A stretch of DNA of 64,000 bases from Ryuthela nishihirai (taxonomy: Eukaryota; Arthropoda; Arachnida; Araneae; Heptathelidae). The stretch is taken from contig JAWZYU010000017.1 in assembly GCA_038380435.1 (NCBI GenBank), positions 21,451,283 to 21,515,282 of the forward strand. Reading direction: 5' to 3'. Both the position numbers and the translations under genes were made by a program. The notes beneath the pieces are model-generated. The model ran no database searches. It worked only from the letters and a program-made list of their open reading frames with translations, and was not told where the DNA came from. Below are positions 1-12,400 of this stretch, in pieces; the first letter of the stretch is position 1, and each line of letters starts with the position of its first letter.

Positions 1-305
1 CATTTTGCTTTACTAATATTCACAGTTAAATGTTGCTTCCTTTGGTATAGAACATGACATATTTGTATTCAGCTGTTTCAGGAAAGGTTATTTGCTACCA
101 AGCAAAGTTCATTATAAAAAATTCAGTGTTTTAAAAATAAATTCCACACTAGCAACTAAAAAGCACAGAAAATGAAATACAATTTCAGAGCATTTTTACT
201 GATTATTGTAGTAAAGTGAGCTAAATTAGCATCTGAAAATTATTGTTAAATCTATATTTTCGAGGGGCTTAACTGTTTTGTGTTATAACTTATAGAGAAA
301 TTTAC

Positions 306-421
306 CTTTTATTGCAACCCCATTTCGTTTAATGGAAGTTATAGCTTCATTTACATTGTCAACATGCTCATAAGTAGAATCTAAATGCACTTCTTCGAAG
401 TCCACAGGAATTCCTCCCAAT
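306..421 (-). CDS. IDH3G: IDH3G coding exon 4
   Basis: 116 nt completing the split Arg codon. It encodes [29 protein letters not shown] and IKRNGVAIK, and ends with the first base of a Gly codon before donor GTAAAT. The acceptor is TTGCTTATAG on the minus strand. VDFEEV and [10 protein letters not shown] are characteristic of the gamma subunit. The following exon should lie left of position 1. Confidence 0.93.
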
Positions 422-3400
422 CTATAAGCAAGAAAACATGGAAAACAATGACATATTCATATTAAATAATTTATATTAAAATGCACATGTAATGAGTAAA
501 AAAATTCATTGGCAGGAACTTGCTCCACCCCTGCCAATTAATGGTATTGAATAAAATTCCATGTTATGGCAAAACAAAATACACCCATACCTCAATTTAC
601 ACAGTTTTACACTGTATGGATTTAGATTTTTTTAAAATGTTTTTATGTATGTGTATTACTAAATGGTTTTAGCTTATATTACTTATTTTCAAGAATAAAT
701 AGTTAATAGTATATTCCTATATTGATAAAATGATCTGTAACAAGTTGTATTTATGTTCTTTCACTAAAATTGCATTTTTGCTATTTTAATGCAATCTGTG
801 TCATGACATCTTAATGAAATAAAACCTATTTTGGATCGGCAATGATATTTCTAGACTGAATTCTTTTAATCAAAACCATGTTTTATCTCATTTCTAGCAG
901 CAAGTTTAAATTTGCACACTATTATACAGGTTAAATATGGCTGATTTGTAGGTATACTGTTTAATAAAATATCATATAAAGGCAGTAGTACAGATCAGCG
1001 ATTCCACTAAAAACAACCCACATAACCACATATTCTTTAAAAAAATATGAAAAAAAACCATAAACAAAGAAACTACACTAAAGTTGCCTTCCCATATACT
1101 ACAAATACCTGAACCCACCTCTTTCCCAATAATTAAAACACTCCACAAATATATTTCCACAAACTAAACTGATCAATCCAGTCACACATACAATAATTAG
1201 CCTAAATAAATCACCAGAATTAATGAAATCGAACACCAGTCTAAAAACCAAGATCATCATCGACAATGCATCGCCGACTGGCATTATAAAAACACCCCCA
1301 AAACTAAATCTCCTCATCATAACACATACCAAAAAGCAAAAAAACGGAAACAGTGCACTGTCAACCGAATTATAATAAACAGCCCTCAAAACTATATAAT
1401 GTCCTCGCAGACAACAAAAAACATAAAAATTGGCAACAGTGCACCGCCGACTGAATTATAAAAAAAAACCAAAACTAAATAATGTCCTCCCAGGCAACAC
1501 AAACCTAAAAACATGAAAATCAGAAACAGTGCACCGCTGACCGAATTATAAAAAAAGCCCCCGTAACTAAATAATCTCTTCAGATACAGCAAAAAAAATT
1601 CTTATAGCTCAAATAGCCCTCCCCTAAATTATTGATTACCTTCCTGACTCCATCAAAAACTATGTTTTTCCACACCGACAATTCTACAATACCCATAATT
1701 TCTGCTGTGGAGGTGGCTCAGTTGGTAGCGCACCAGGCTCATAATCTGCAGTTCCCAGGTTCAAGTCCCAGCTAGGTCAGCATTGAGATTTATCTCCGCA
1801 AAACTCCCCACCCTGCCCACAGTTAGCAGGGGATACCGATGAGCTTGGCCATTGTCCGTCGGATGGAACATTAAGCCATGGCCCCGTGTGCTGGAGAACC
1901 ACACCCTGTGCACGTTAAAGGACATACTGAATGGCCTTCATGGAAGGCTAGCATCTGTCTCCCAACAACTATTCCAGTGGGTCCCATCCCGCAACCTTCT
2001 CTGAACCTTCAGGGTCCTTGTGACCTGGTCATTTCGCTCATGTTGTGCAAAAAACTGCTGCTCAGAGGTAAAACCCCCATAATTTCTACATCAAAAAGCC
2101 ACCAAATGCTTCCACATATTCACAATAAATCATATAAGTAACTTTATGAGACTCCAAAATATAAAACAAAATTAATAAACCACCATAATACACTAATAAT
2201 TGCCATACTACACATAACTACTAAAAAACACTCAATTCATTCCAAACTACGATAACGAAATACACGTGTTCATTACTAACACCATGTTCTAGTCCCATAC
2301 GAAAAAACTTCCAACATTCTTTCCACCATGCAACTCCCCCCACTACATTAGAATCCTGTGAAAACTCTATACATTTCACCAAAAACTATCCTCCTAAAAC
2401 CCTAACACCTCATAAAAACTCTCATTTTTTTAAACTTAAACTAATCATCTTTTCCCATTTTCTTCCACTCACAACAAAACACATACTGCATCATACTAAA
2501 CACAAAAAAAAATTAAAATAATTCTATCTGGTAAACCACTCCTCCCTACCCTTTCAATGCCCCTCACTCCAAACAACTTACAAAAACATTCCCCCTACAC
2601 ACAGCAGTAAAAAGCTACCAAACTCCCACTTCCAAACGATGTGACCTTAACATTACAAAACAGTTCACTAACAATATCAACAACAACCCTCCTAATATTA
2701 AATAATTTCAATTCCAAATTATCATCAATAACTTATTATTTACCATATCTTAATGAATTTTCCAAAAAACAATATTTTAATTATTCTAGTTATCACTAAA
2801 AAACCCTCATTAAATATATGATATATGCGCACTTACCTCTATAACCATACAGGCATGTTATCCAAACGAATTATAAAGCAAAAATGGCGAAAAAAAATCA
2901 AACACAACTTCACACTCCCGTCAAATCACACATATGACACGACTTCACATTACCCACCCAAAAGAAACAAATCAAAGGGCCATAGGCCACCAACAACCAA
3001 CAGTTACGCTTCTACGTCATACTTTACACTCCGACGTCACACGCCACTTGAGCAATTCCATCTATCGGCTGAGAACTGTAACCACTACACAGGCCAACTT
3101 TAAGTTTTTAAAATTAATAGCAAGGATTCTTTTGGAACCTATCTCCCCTATAAGTTTATTAATCTTATTAGTGCATGGTTTCGATTTACATAGTGATTTC
3201 CCAGAACCTACCTGCCATGTAAATCAAGGGATGGGCATAAAAGAAGTTTAATACTTATAGATTCTGAATAAGAAACAACTGAGAGCACATAATTATATTC
3301 ACTGCAAAATGAAAATAAATAATCATTCGCTGCCAAATTGTTGAAAAGATCTAGTAAGTATGTAAGACTACACATAATTCCTTTCAGGTAGTTGCTACAA

Positions 3401-6400
3401 ACTGCTATAGCTAAGTAAATGAAAAAAAAAAATAAAAAAAGTACTGCAACCTTTCTTTTAATAAATGCAATTAACCCTTCCAGTGTCCACGTTGTCTGTA
3501 TACATTCGCAGAATCTGTAATGAGGGGCTGAGGACATATACATCTTTAGTACAACAAAAAAAAATCAATTTTTAAAATATAAAAATTACCATTGTAAATT
3601 TTATTATATCTTATAAAAAGATATAATTCAGGCTTGAAAAATAATACTTTTTTTTTATTTGATGCATATTTTATTATACTACAATATAAATAATTTCTTA
3701 AGGCCATCTGATTGCCATTTCTTAGAAATGCTATATGGTATTGCCGATTTGCTTGTTAACATTACTTTTTTCTGAAGCAACTCCCTTATTTAAACTCCCA
3801 AGTTTAATTTGAACTATTATCAACAAATTTCCCCTTAAAGTTTCAAAAAAATCTCCTGAAAATTAACAAAAAAAAACTTATTTTTAAAAAAAGGCACATT
3901 TTGGAAGTAATTACGAAGTATTGAGGTCCTGCCATCCTCTCAGATCTCCTACTGTGGCATATAAATTGACAGGCTCCTGTCAGACCTCTGTGGCAAGCAG
4001 CTGCTTGAGGGGGGTATTTATTATTTTATTATTTATATATATATTTCTGTTTTACACTCTTTTCTGCTATAAACCTATTTCAACATTCCCAGAATTATTT
4101 TTATCATTTATCTTTATCCCAACATTCTATGCATCTTTCCTGCTCTTAAAATCGAAACTGTAAATAATAACAGCTTTCTTAGGTTTTTAATACAATTAGG
4201 CTTGCAATAAATGTTGCAGTTGCAACTTGGTCACGGCTCACTGCCTGCAGCCAAGGGAGAAGGTGGCTGACACATGCTATCTCTGTTTCATGTGTTATAA
4301 GTGGTTGCATAATAATTGTTTACAGTGCTTTTCCAATAAATTGGATAACCTTTGTAAAGTTAGTATTTACTTTTTTGATATTCAGACTTAGTTTTTGTTT
4401 CAGTAGATTTATTTTACTTCTGTAAATTATCGATCTTACGATCGGTTGATCTATTGATGAATTTTTCGAAGTCACGCTATAACGGATGGCTGACTTACAA
4501 CTTGTTGTTATGGATATTTTATTTAACATCGCACTAGGTTATATATTAACTTTTATTTTATTATTTCTTTGTTTTTCAGCAAAAAAATTTAATCTTGTAT
4601 CATTTCCTGAAAATGAATGAGGTTTTAGATGCGGAAGCGAAAAAAAACTTTCTTGGCACAAAACTCAGCTCTTCTGTGGGAGGACAATTCCACACAGAGA
4701 GACACCCATTAAACTGACAGGCTCCTGTCAGACCTTTATGGTAAGCAGCAGCTTGATGGATTTGCTGAACAACAGGATGTTCCATTAAAATTCCCAGGTT
4801 TCAGTATATCTGGTAAACTTATGTAAAGTATATTAAACTAGCATCAATAACATTGCAATTGTGATGCATGAAAACATTTATTATTAACTTATAACCATTT
4901 GAGCCATCTTGATATTATATAAAAAAATGCATCTGCAAAAGTTTGAAATTTTTTCCCCATAAAAAATTATCCCAAAAGTAACTGCTTGCCACAGAGGTCT
5001 GACAGTTTAATACACCACAGAGAAGATCTGCACAGAAGGGGAGACCTTAACAAAAAGACAACACAAGAAACATCCATGACTTATCCAAAGCTCAAACCCA
5101 GGGTCTTTGCACTTTAGCTAAGCATGCTAACAATGTGGCCATGTGAATTTACACTATTTGTAAAATTACTTTTAGTAGTCAGCAATTTTGAATTGACATA
5201 AGGACCAAACAAAAGACATTAGATAAAGTTTGGACAAATAACTATCATGGAGCAGTAATAGTTCAAGATGCACCAACATACACACTTCACCAATTTTTAT
5301 CAATGTGAATAAGATGCCAAAAGTACATTCCACATGGATAACAGAAAAATATTTACAAAAATTTAAAAAATAACAGTTTTATGAAATACTCCTCCTAATT
5401 GAAAATAATTTCACAGCATAGTTTTCTAACTATGATTGCATCTTAACTTACCGAAATACTTCTTTCACATGTGTCATGAGTTCTGGACCAATCCCATCAC
5501 CAGGAAGCATTGTAACCATGAAGCGCCCTCCATATTTTGCTTTCAGGCGATTTGCCTTAAAAAAAGATGTTTTTAATGAATAAATTCACAAAAATACTTA
5601 AATGCACATCACAAGAAGCATATAAAATGTTTTCATATAAAGCATATAAAAAATTTCAAAATTTACTAAATTAAAAAAATAAACATTCAAAATTCATCAA
5701 ACAAATGTAAAAAATTTATAAAAAGCAATAAGCAAGTCATGTTACAAAAATCAGTATTTAAATGAGCGACTCCAAAGGAGAAAACACAGCTTGCAAAGAT
5801 TATATAAAGTTTTTGTACCTATTCAGAGAAAACTGCAGAAAACTTAAAAATTTTAGCTATTTGATATAATTCAATAAGAAAAATTTGCCCTATGATAAGA
5901 ATGGTACATAACTGATATGCTAGCTGTAAAAACTGAGTTTCAGTGGACACAAATCCACAACTTCTTGAAAATATATAATACAAAGCAATCTACTTAATAT
6001 GGCTTTTTTCGCATTTTGATTTCAGAATTTTGCTTTTAAGTAGCATTTTTTTTATCAAAATTACATTTATATTTAAAAATTCTGCAAAAAAAAACTCAAT
6101 TTTACAATTCTAAACTTTTTATGCATTTACAAATAGAATTTTCATGTAAAACTCACTATAAAATACAAGTTAATGACTGTAAACAAGTATTGCACTTGTT
6201 TCACTTGCAGTTTCAGCCATGCATCTTCAATGATTGTCACCATATTATACAAAGTGATGATATCTAACAACACTATTTATTAGAGTTCACCACATTGATT
6301 GAAGGGGTACTTGAGTAAAGTCAGAGTTGTTGCACTTTGTCATCAAAAGTGATCAAAGCAAATGTGTTATTTCATTTTCATTAATTTCATGAATACTATT

Positions 6401-9400
6401 TGAACTTAGTAACAAGTAATGATCAATCTGCTCTTTCACATCATCAGTGGATGGTTTAAATAAATTCCTGGTTAAATAATTTTCTTCAAAAGGACTTATT
6501 AGTTGGATTACCTTGCCTATGTTTGGTCAGTTTTTTCTTATAAGTTTCCATAAGCATAATTTTTAATGAAGATTGTTTGTGATAACAACAGTTACTTAAA
6601 ATCCATTTCCTCCTTATATGGCTCACACACAGAAACAGTTGGCTCACAGAGCATTGCTTGAATCACTGCTTCTCATACGTACCTCCAGGAGTACCCAAGA
6701 AAATCTGGTATTGGTTGGCAATGCATTTTTACAAAAAATAAATGTAATTTATCACATAAAAATATATGCCTTTTTTTTTTCTTTTGTCAGGTGGTACATC
6801 AGGTAGTTCTTTATTGGCACAAACAGAACATACCAATATTGGAGATCCATTACAAAAAGGATTAATCAGCCTAATATAATAGTGCAAAATACTATTATAT
6901 TAGGCTGATTAATCCTTTTTGCACCATTCTAATATAATAGTGCAAAAGCTATTATATTAGAATGAATACAGCACAAAAATGTTGAGAAACACTAGCTTGA
7001 ATAGTAAAATTCAGTATTTTCATTCAAATATCATTGAAATCCCACTGTATCACTAGAAATGAAGTCTATTGCAAGTACCTAATGATTTTGCATATTATTA
7101 TGAATTAAATACATTTTAAATTTATTAAAACAGACTTTAGATGCCAAAAAACTAAACAAATTATTCAATTTTGAACAATTTAACTTTTATTGCAAAAAAA
7201 AAGAACTATCCCTACTAATGAGTTATCCCAGTTTCATTCAATACTCAACTGATAGGAAACTATGAAGGTAATAATCAAAGGTAAAAATAATTCCATGATT
7301 TTCAGATGATAATGCCATCTATCAAATATGAGCAAAATACAGCAATTATCCACAGAAAGGTGTTTTTTTACAGTCAAATTACTTTACAAAACTTACGAGT
7401 ACCTATATCATGTATAGAAGAAATGTATGTGACATTTCACCTCAATTATTTCACTAGAGATAGCAATATAGTAATGCAAACTACTTACTGGAAAAGTTGA
7501 TATATAGTTCTTCCATTCATGAGGCAAAGACCCCAGTGGTGTCTAAAAATAAGAAATATTTAACACTTAGCATTCAGTTTATTTCCTTTTATGTTTCACT
7601 TCTTACTAGATATTAAAACAAAAGTCACTTTTTTTGCATTCAAAAATATAAAAAGAATATAAATCAAAAACTACCTATATATATATGCCCTAAAAAGTAT
7701 TTAAAAAAATGCATGCCAACAATGAATGAAATCACTGAATTCATATTAACTTCAAAGGATGACAGGCTGCTGGAATATTTTATTCAATTGGCAAGATAAA
7801 CCAATATTGGAACCATATATAAATATGATATATAATCAGCAAGCAATTTCATCAATGGATGTTTTGCTTTTTAGGGTACATATATGAAGATTGTCCATTT
7901 TTTTCAATTCATGTCTCATTTTTTGCTTTTTACCAGAAGGGAACTTTGTTACTAAAAATACATTATTCCCCCTGCTTTAGAAAACTTATATTTCCAATGT
8001 TATTCTGCAGGTAAAATTGGAATATTAACTCATGTTAATTTTTTCTCCCCTTTTGAATGGGATGAAAATAGGAAGCATAGTTTGTGGTAGCCTATGACAT
8101 TTCATAAAATAAGATTTCATCTATATAATTATAAAAGAGTCTACCAGCTGTCTGTCTTAGACTAAGTGAACTAATATTGCCATTTTGTAGTGAATAGTTT
8201 CCTGTTATAATTTTAAAGCAACACAATGGTTTAGTCCATTAAGCTTTATAACCCCACCCTCCCCCCCAAAAAATAAAAAAATGGGAAAAGTTCTAATTGG
8301 TAAGAGCAAAACCACCAAATTTTGCATACAGCTCTCTCTGAACTTAAAGCAACATAAGGCTCCACAACCAGCAAAAGCATTTCCTGGTTAAGGGGTCATC
8401 AAATCAGATGTCTCCAATATTCATAGAAGATGTGCAGGAGAGCCATGTTAAAAAACATGTTAAAATGTGTATGTTAACCCTTTAACGCCAAGAACGGCCC
8501 AAAACGGCCGAGATTTTGAAATGGTGCTATTTCTTTATCTTTACTACCTTCTACCTTTTTCTGGGATTTCTTGGGCATTAAAGGGTTAAAGAAAATTGGA
8601 TGGCCTTTGTGGGAAACTTCCATCTGTCTCCTAACAGCTGCCCAATGGATTTCCTTCCCCAACCTTCTCTGAGCCTTGTAGTCATTGTGACCTTCACATT
8701 TATAGTCCATTGTGTGTATAAAATGCCATTTAGAGATAAAATAACCCCCTTCCCATGATTTTTTTTGGCCCAATGTGACAGAGAGTCATACCCTGTGCAC
8801 ATTAAAGAATAATCTGGATGATCCTGACAGACTTCCATGTCTAATAGCTGTGCAGTGAGTCCAATGGGTCCCATTATCCCATCTCTCAGCCTTTGGAATC
8901 CTTATAATCTAGACATTTAGTTCATTGTGTGCACAAAAGTGCTGCTCAGAAGAAAAACTACCCAATCACCCACCCTTCACTACTGAAAAAGTGAGGGAAG
9001 AGCTTCTCTTATTCTTTTAAATGATGAGAGCTACAACCACTATATTTGTTATATTCTTCCTCTTAAGGATCTAAGAGACCGGGATTCAAGCCCGGGGTAA
9101 GACATGGATGTTTGTGTTGTATTCTTGCTGAGGTCCATCCTTGTTCAAACATATAAACTGACAGGTTAAACCCTCTGTGACAAGTAGCTGTTGAGGGATT
9201 ATTTATAATAATTATTATTATTTTTAACTCAAAGCAATGTAAAGGTTTCCCCCTCCTCCTCCAAAATTTCTCTTCCCTCTCCACAATGTCCATTAAACAC
9301 ACAAAAACTGACTGTCAAATCAAAGCCAGTATATAGCTTCCTCTTATCATGGCTTAACGATATACGAGTTTGGCCCCATCCAAAAATATGGGGGAAGAAC

Positions 9401-12400
9401 TCCTTAACTCTTCCAATGTCCAGCCTGAAAAACTAGTTTCCATCCAGAGGCCAAGCTATTTTCTCCCTATGCTCAGCCAAAAAAAATATTCAATTTAGAA
9501 CTTTTTTTGCCAAATAACTAATGAAAGGAATTATGGCATTTTATATAATCAGCATATTATGGCATAAATTTATCAGCATTTAATTCTGGATTTTCTGAAA
9601 ATAAAATATTTAACAAAAAAAGAAGAAGTTTTATTTTAATAGGACTTTTTTTGAGTCATGCAGTAAAAAAATGCATCTGGCAACACAAATAAAAATTTAT
9701 ACTAATATATAGAAATGATTATAATGCACATGAATAGAAAGGTGATTTATTTCTGAATAACAAAAAAAATTCTTATTTAAAGTAAAATTTTTTTCTGTTT
9801 TGTCTCCATACCATACTTTTGAGAAAAGTCCAGGCTTGTTGCAGAGTCCAATAAACAAGTCAACTTTAGAATATTTTTAATAAATAAGTAATCAACAAAA
9901 ATAGGTCATGTTATATACCAAATTAAAGAGAATTTAATTCTGAATTTTATTAAAGTAAAATATTTTAACGTCATAGAAACAGATTAATTTTAATAACACT
10001 TTTTAAAGTGGTATACTGAAAAAATAGGTACATATTTCATACTTCCAAAATCTTCTACGTTTAAAAAGTAGTATTTTGTTAATTATCAGGAGATTTTAGA
10101 AACTTTAAGGAAAATTTGTTGGTAATAGTTCAAATCAAACTTCTGAGCTTTAATTATGGGATTGCTTCAGCATAGAGTAATGTTAACAAATAAATTGGCA
10201 ATGCAATACCTTATATGACTTCTAAGAAATGGCAATCAGATGGCTTTAACAAATTATTTATGTCATAGTTTAATAAAATATGCATCAAATGGAGAAAAAA
10301 AATATTATTTATCAAGCTTGAATTAGATATTTTTATAAGATATGTATAAAAAAATTTTAAATGGTAATTTTATTTTTGTACTAAAAACGGATATATATGT
10401 CCTTGGCCTCTCATTTTGAATTTTGTGAATGCAGACGTCCTGGACACTGGAAGGGTTAATGGTATAAGACAGGACAACCAAATTTTGGTATATAGCTTCT
10501 TATCATAATTTAAAGCAATATTAGTTTTCACCTTCCTTTCTCCTCCTCAAAAAAAGCAAGAATTTCTAAATTCTAAACAATAACAGTTGCAATACTAAAT
10601 TTGCTATACACTTTCTCTTATTATATCTGAATCCTTTAATATTCAAAACAGTTGGGTTGTTTTAACTCTGAGCGGCACTTTTTTGCACACCATGGGCTAA
10701 ATGGCCAGGTCACATGGACCCCGAAGGCTCAGAGAAGGTTGGGGGAGGGGACCCACTGGAACAGCTGTTGGGAGACAGATGGTAGCCTCCCGTCAAGGCC
10801 ATCCAGCGTGTTCTTTAACGTGCACAGGGTATGGCTCTCCCGCACACGGGGCCACGGCTTAACGTCCCATCCGACGGACGGCGGCCTTTCCAAACCCATC
10901 GGTGTCCCCTACTGACCGTGGGCAGGGCGGGGAATTTTGCGGAGATAAATCTCAACGCTGACCCAGCTGGGACTCGAACCTGGGAACTACAGATTACGAG
11001 CTTGGCGCGCTACCAACTGAAAAAAAGTGTATGATAGTAATGATAAAGGAATAACACTACTCAGACTAGTCTACTTCAAATTTGAGTCATTGTAAGTGTT
11101 AAAGGATTAATACAGCATAAGAGATTTCCCCTCCCCGGGAATATAAATACACTGATATTGAAAATAATGAGCTCTACCTTAAATGAGACCTGTAAATGGT
11201 AGCTAAGCATGGCTGGAAGGAAAACTGTGACCTATTCCTCTGTGATGAATTAATTTTGGGGCAGAGGTGACTCAGTCAGTAGTGCAGCAGTCTAGTAATC
11301 TGGGGTTCACGTGTTCAAGTCCCCCAACTGGGCCAGCATTGAGATTTCTCTCCACAAAACTTCCCACCCTAGGGAAGTAGGGTCAGTAGGGGGGACATCA
11401 ATTGGCTTGGAAAGACCACTGTCCATCAGATGAGATGTAAAGTCATGGCCTCATGTGTGGGAGAGTCATACCCTGTGCACATTAAAGAACACAATGGATG
11501 GCCTTGATGGGAGACTACCATCTGTCTCCCAACAGCTGTTCCAGTGGGTCCCCTCCCCCAACCTTCTCTGAGCCTTCGGGATCCATGTGACATGGCCATT
11601 TAGCCCATGGTGTGCAAAAAAGTGCCACTCTGAGGTAAAACAACCCAACCCTCTGTGATGATGTACAGAAATAGCCAGACATAGTACTTAAAGTCTGACC
11701 TCACCTTCTCATGGAGCAGGCCATTGGTACCTTTCAGGGAGACATTCTCTCATCTGAAGAACAGAAGAGTGGGGGCTGCAACATCAGTTTAGTCTACTTA
11801 TTTGGATTCGTGTGCCCACTTTTACCTTTTCTCTCATCCCTGTGGAGTAGTGGTCAACTTCACAGAGTCTTGATGCTAACCACCTAAACCTACTCTACTG
11901 GCTGTGACTTTGGGCTTTATGCACTGGTGGGCTTCTACTGAAGGAAAATCTATCACTGTGTTTTCTGCTTCTTCGTGGGTTGACAGCCCAAACTAAAGAG
12001 ATATATCGGATATAAAGTGGATACTTTATATCAGATGGTAAATGATCCTGATCAAAAGCCATCAAAGGTACTTAACCCTTGAAACTAGTTCTTGAATCAC
12101 CAAGCTTAAACTGGAACAATTGTCTCAGACACTGGCTTGCTGGCACTCAAAAGAATCAGATGGATTCTGATGGCAAAGAACTCCATTACTTGTCTGAGTT
12201 CCTACCAGCATATTGGCTTCAGCTCCTAGTAAACTGGTTAGACCCTCTTTATCCCATGCCTGTGATTAGAGGGCTGTTTGACATTGCCACACATCTCTCA
12301 ATAAACCTAGCTTCATTAAAACACCTACTAACCATTTTTTACCCACAGCAACTTGGAATATGAGGACTCTTAACAGAGATTATTCTCTGGATGTCCTCAC

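Larger units (their letters stand above)
985..3105 (+). repeat. Repeat A, copy 1 (unclassified transposon-like repeat)
   Basis: Matches, in the opposite orientation, the sequence spread over 13.35-20.70 kb. Examples are the stretches around 1080-1160 against 20.05-20.55 kb, 2330-2420 against 18.57-18.65 kb, 2450-2700 against 15.0-15.3 kb, and 2900-3080 against 13.36-13.5 kb plus 14.84-14.88 kb. Without the inserted SINE1 it is about 1.75 kb. It carries an internal ~88-bp tandem array and no ORF with a recognisable domain. The edges are approximate. It could be a non-autonomous DNA transposon or a Helitron-like element; I could not identify terminal repeats. Confidence 0.7.

Noticed and set aside
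972..1592. Hydrophobic minus-strand ORFs of 62-96 codons
   Set aside because: They arise from translating the repeat A ~88-bp units (the repeated YNSVxxALFPxF pattern). No start context, splice signals or homologue was recognised.
1714..1775. Possible tRNA gene
   Set aside because: A- and B-boxes are present, but the same head occurs at the start of many longer repeats with target duplications. It is the tRNA-derived head of SINE1. The SINE2 heads at 20737, 42561 and 57769 were rejected as tRNA genes for the same reason.
2825..3251. Overlapping plus-strand ORFs of 92 and 105 codons
   Set aside because: They fall in repeat A, share DNA-level similarity with 13.36-13.5 kb in non-coding form, and have no domain.
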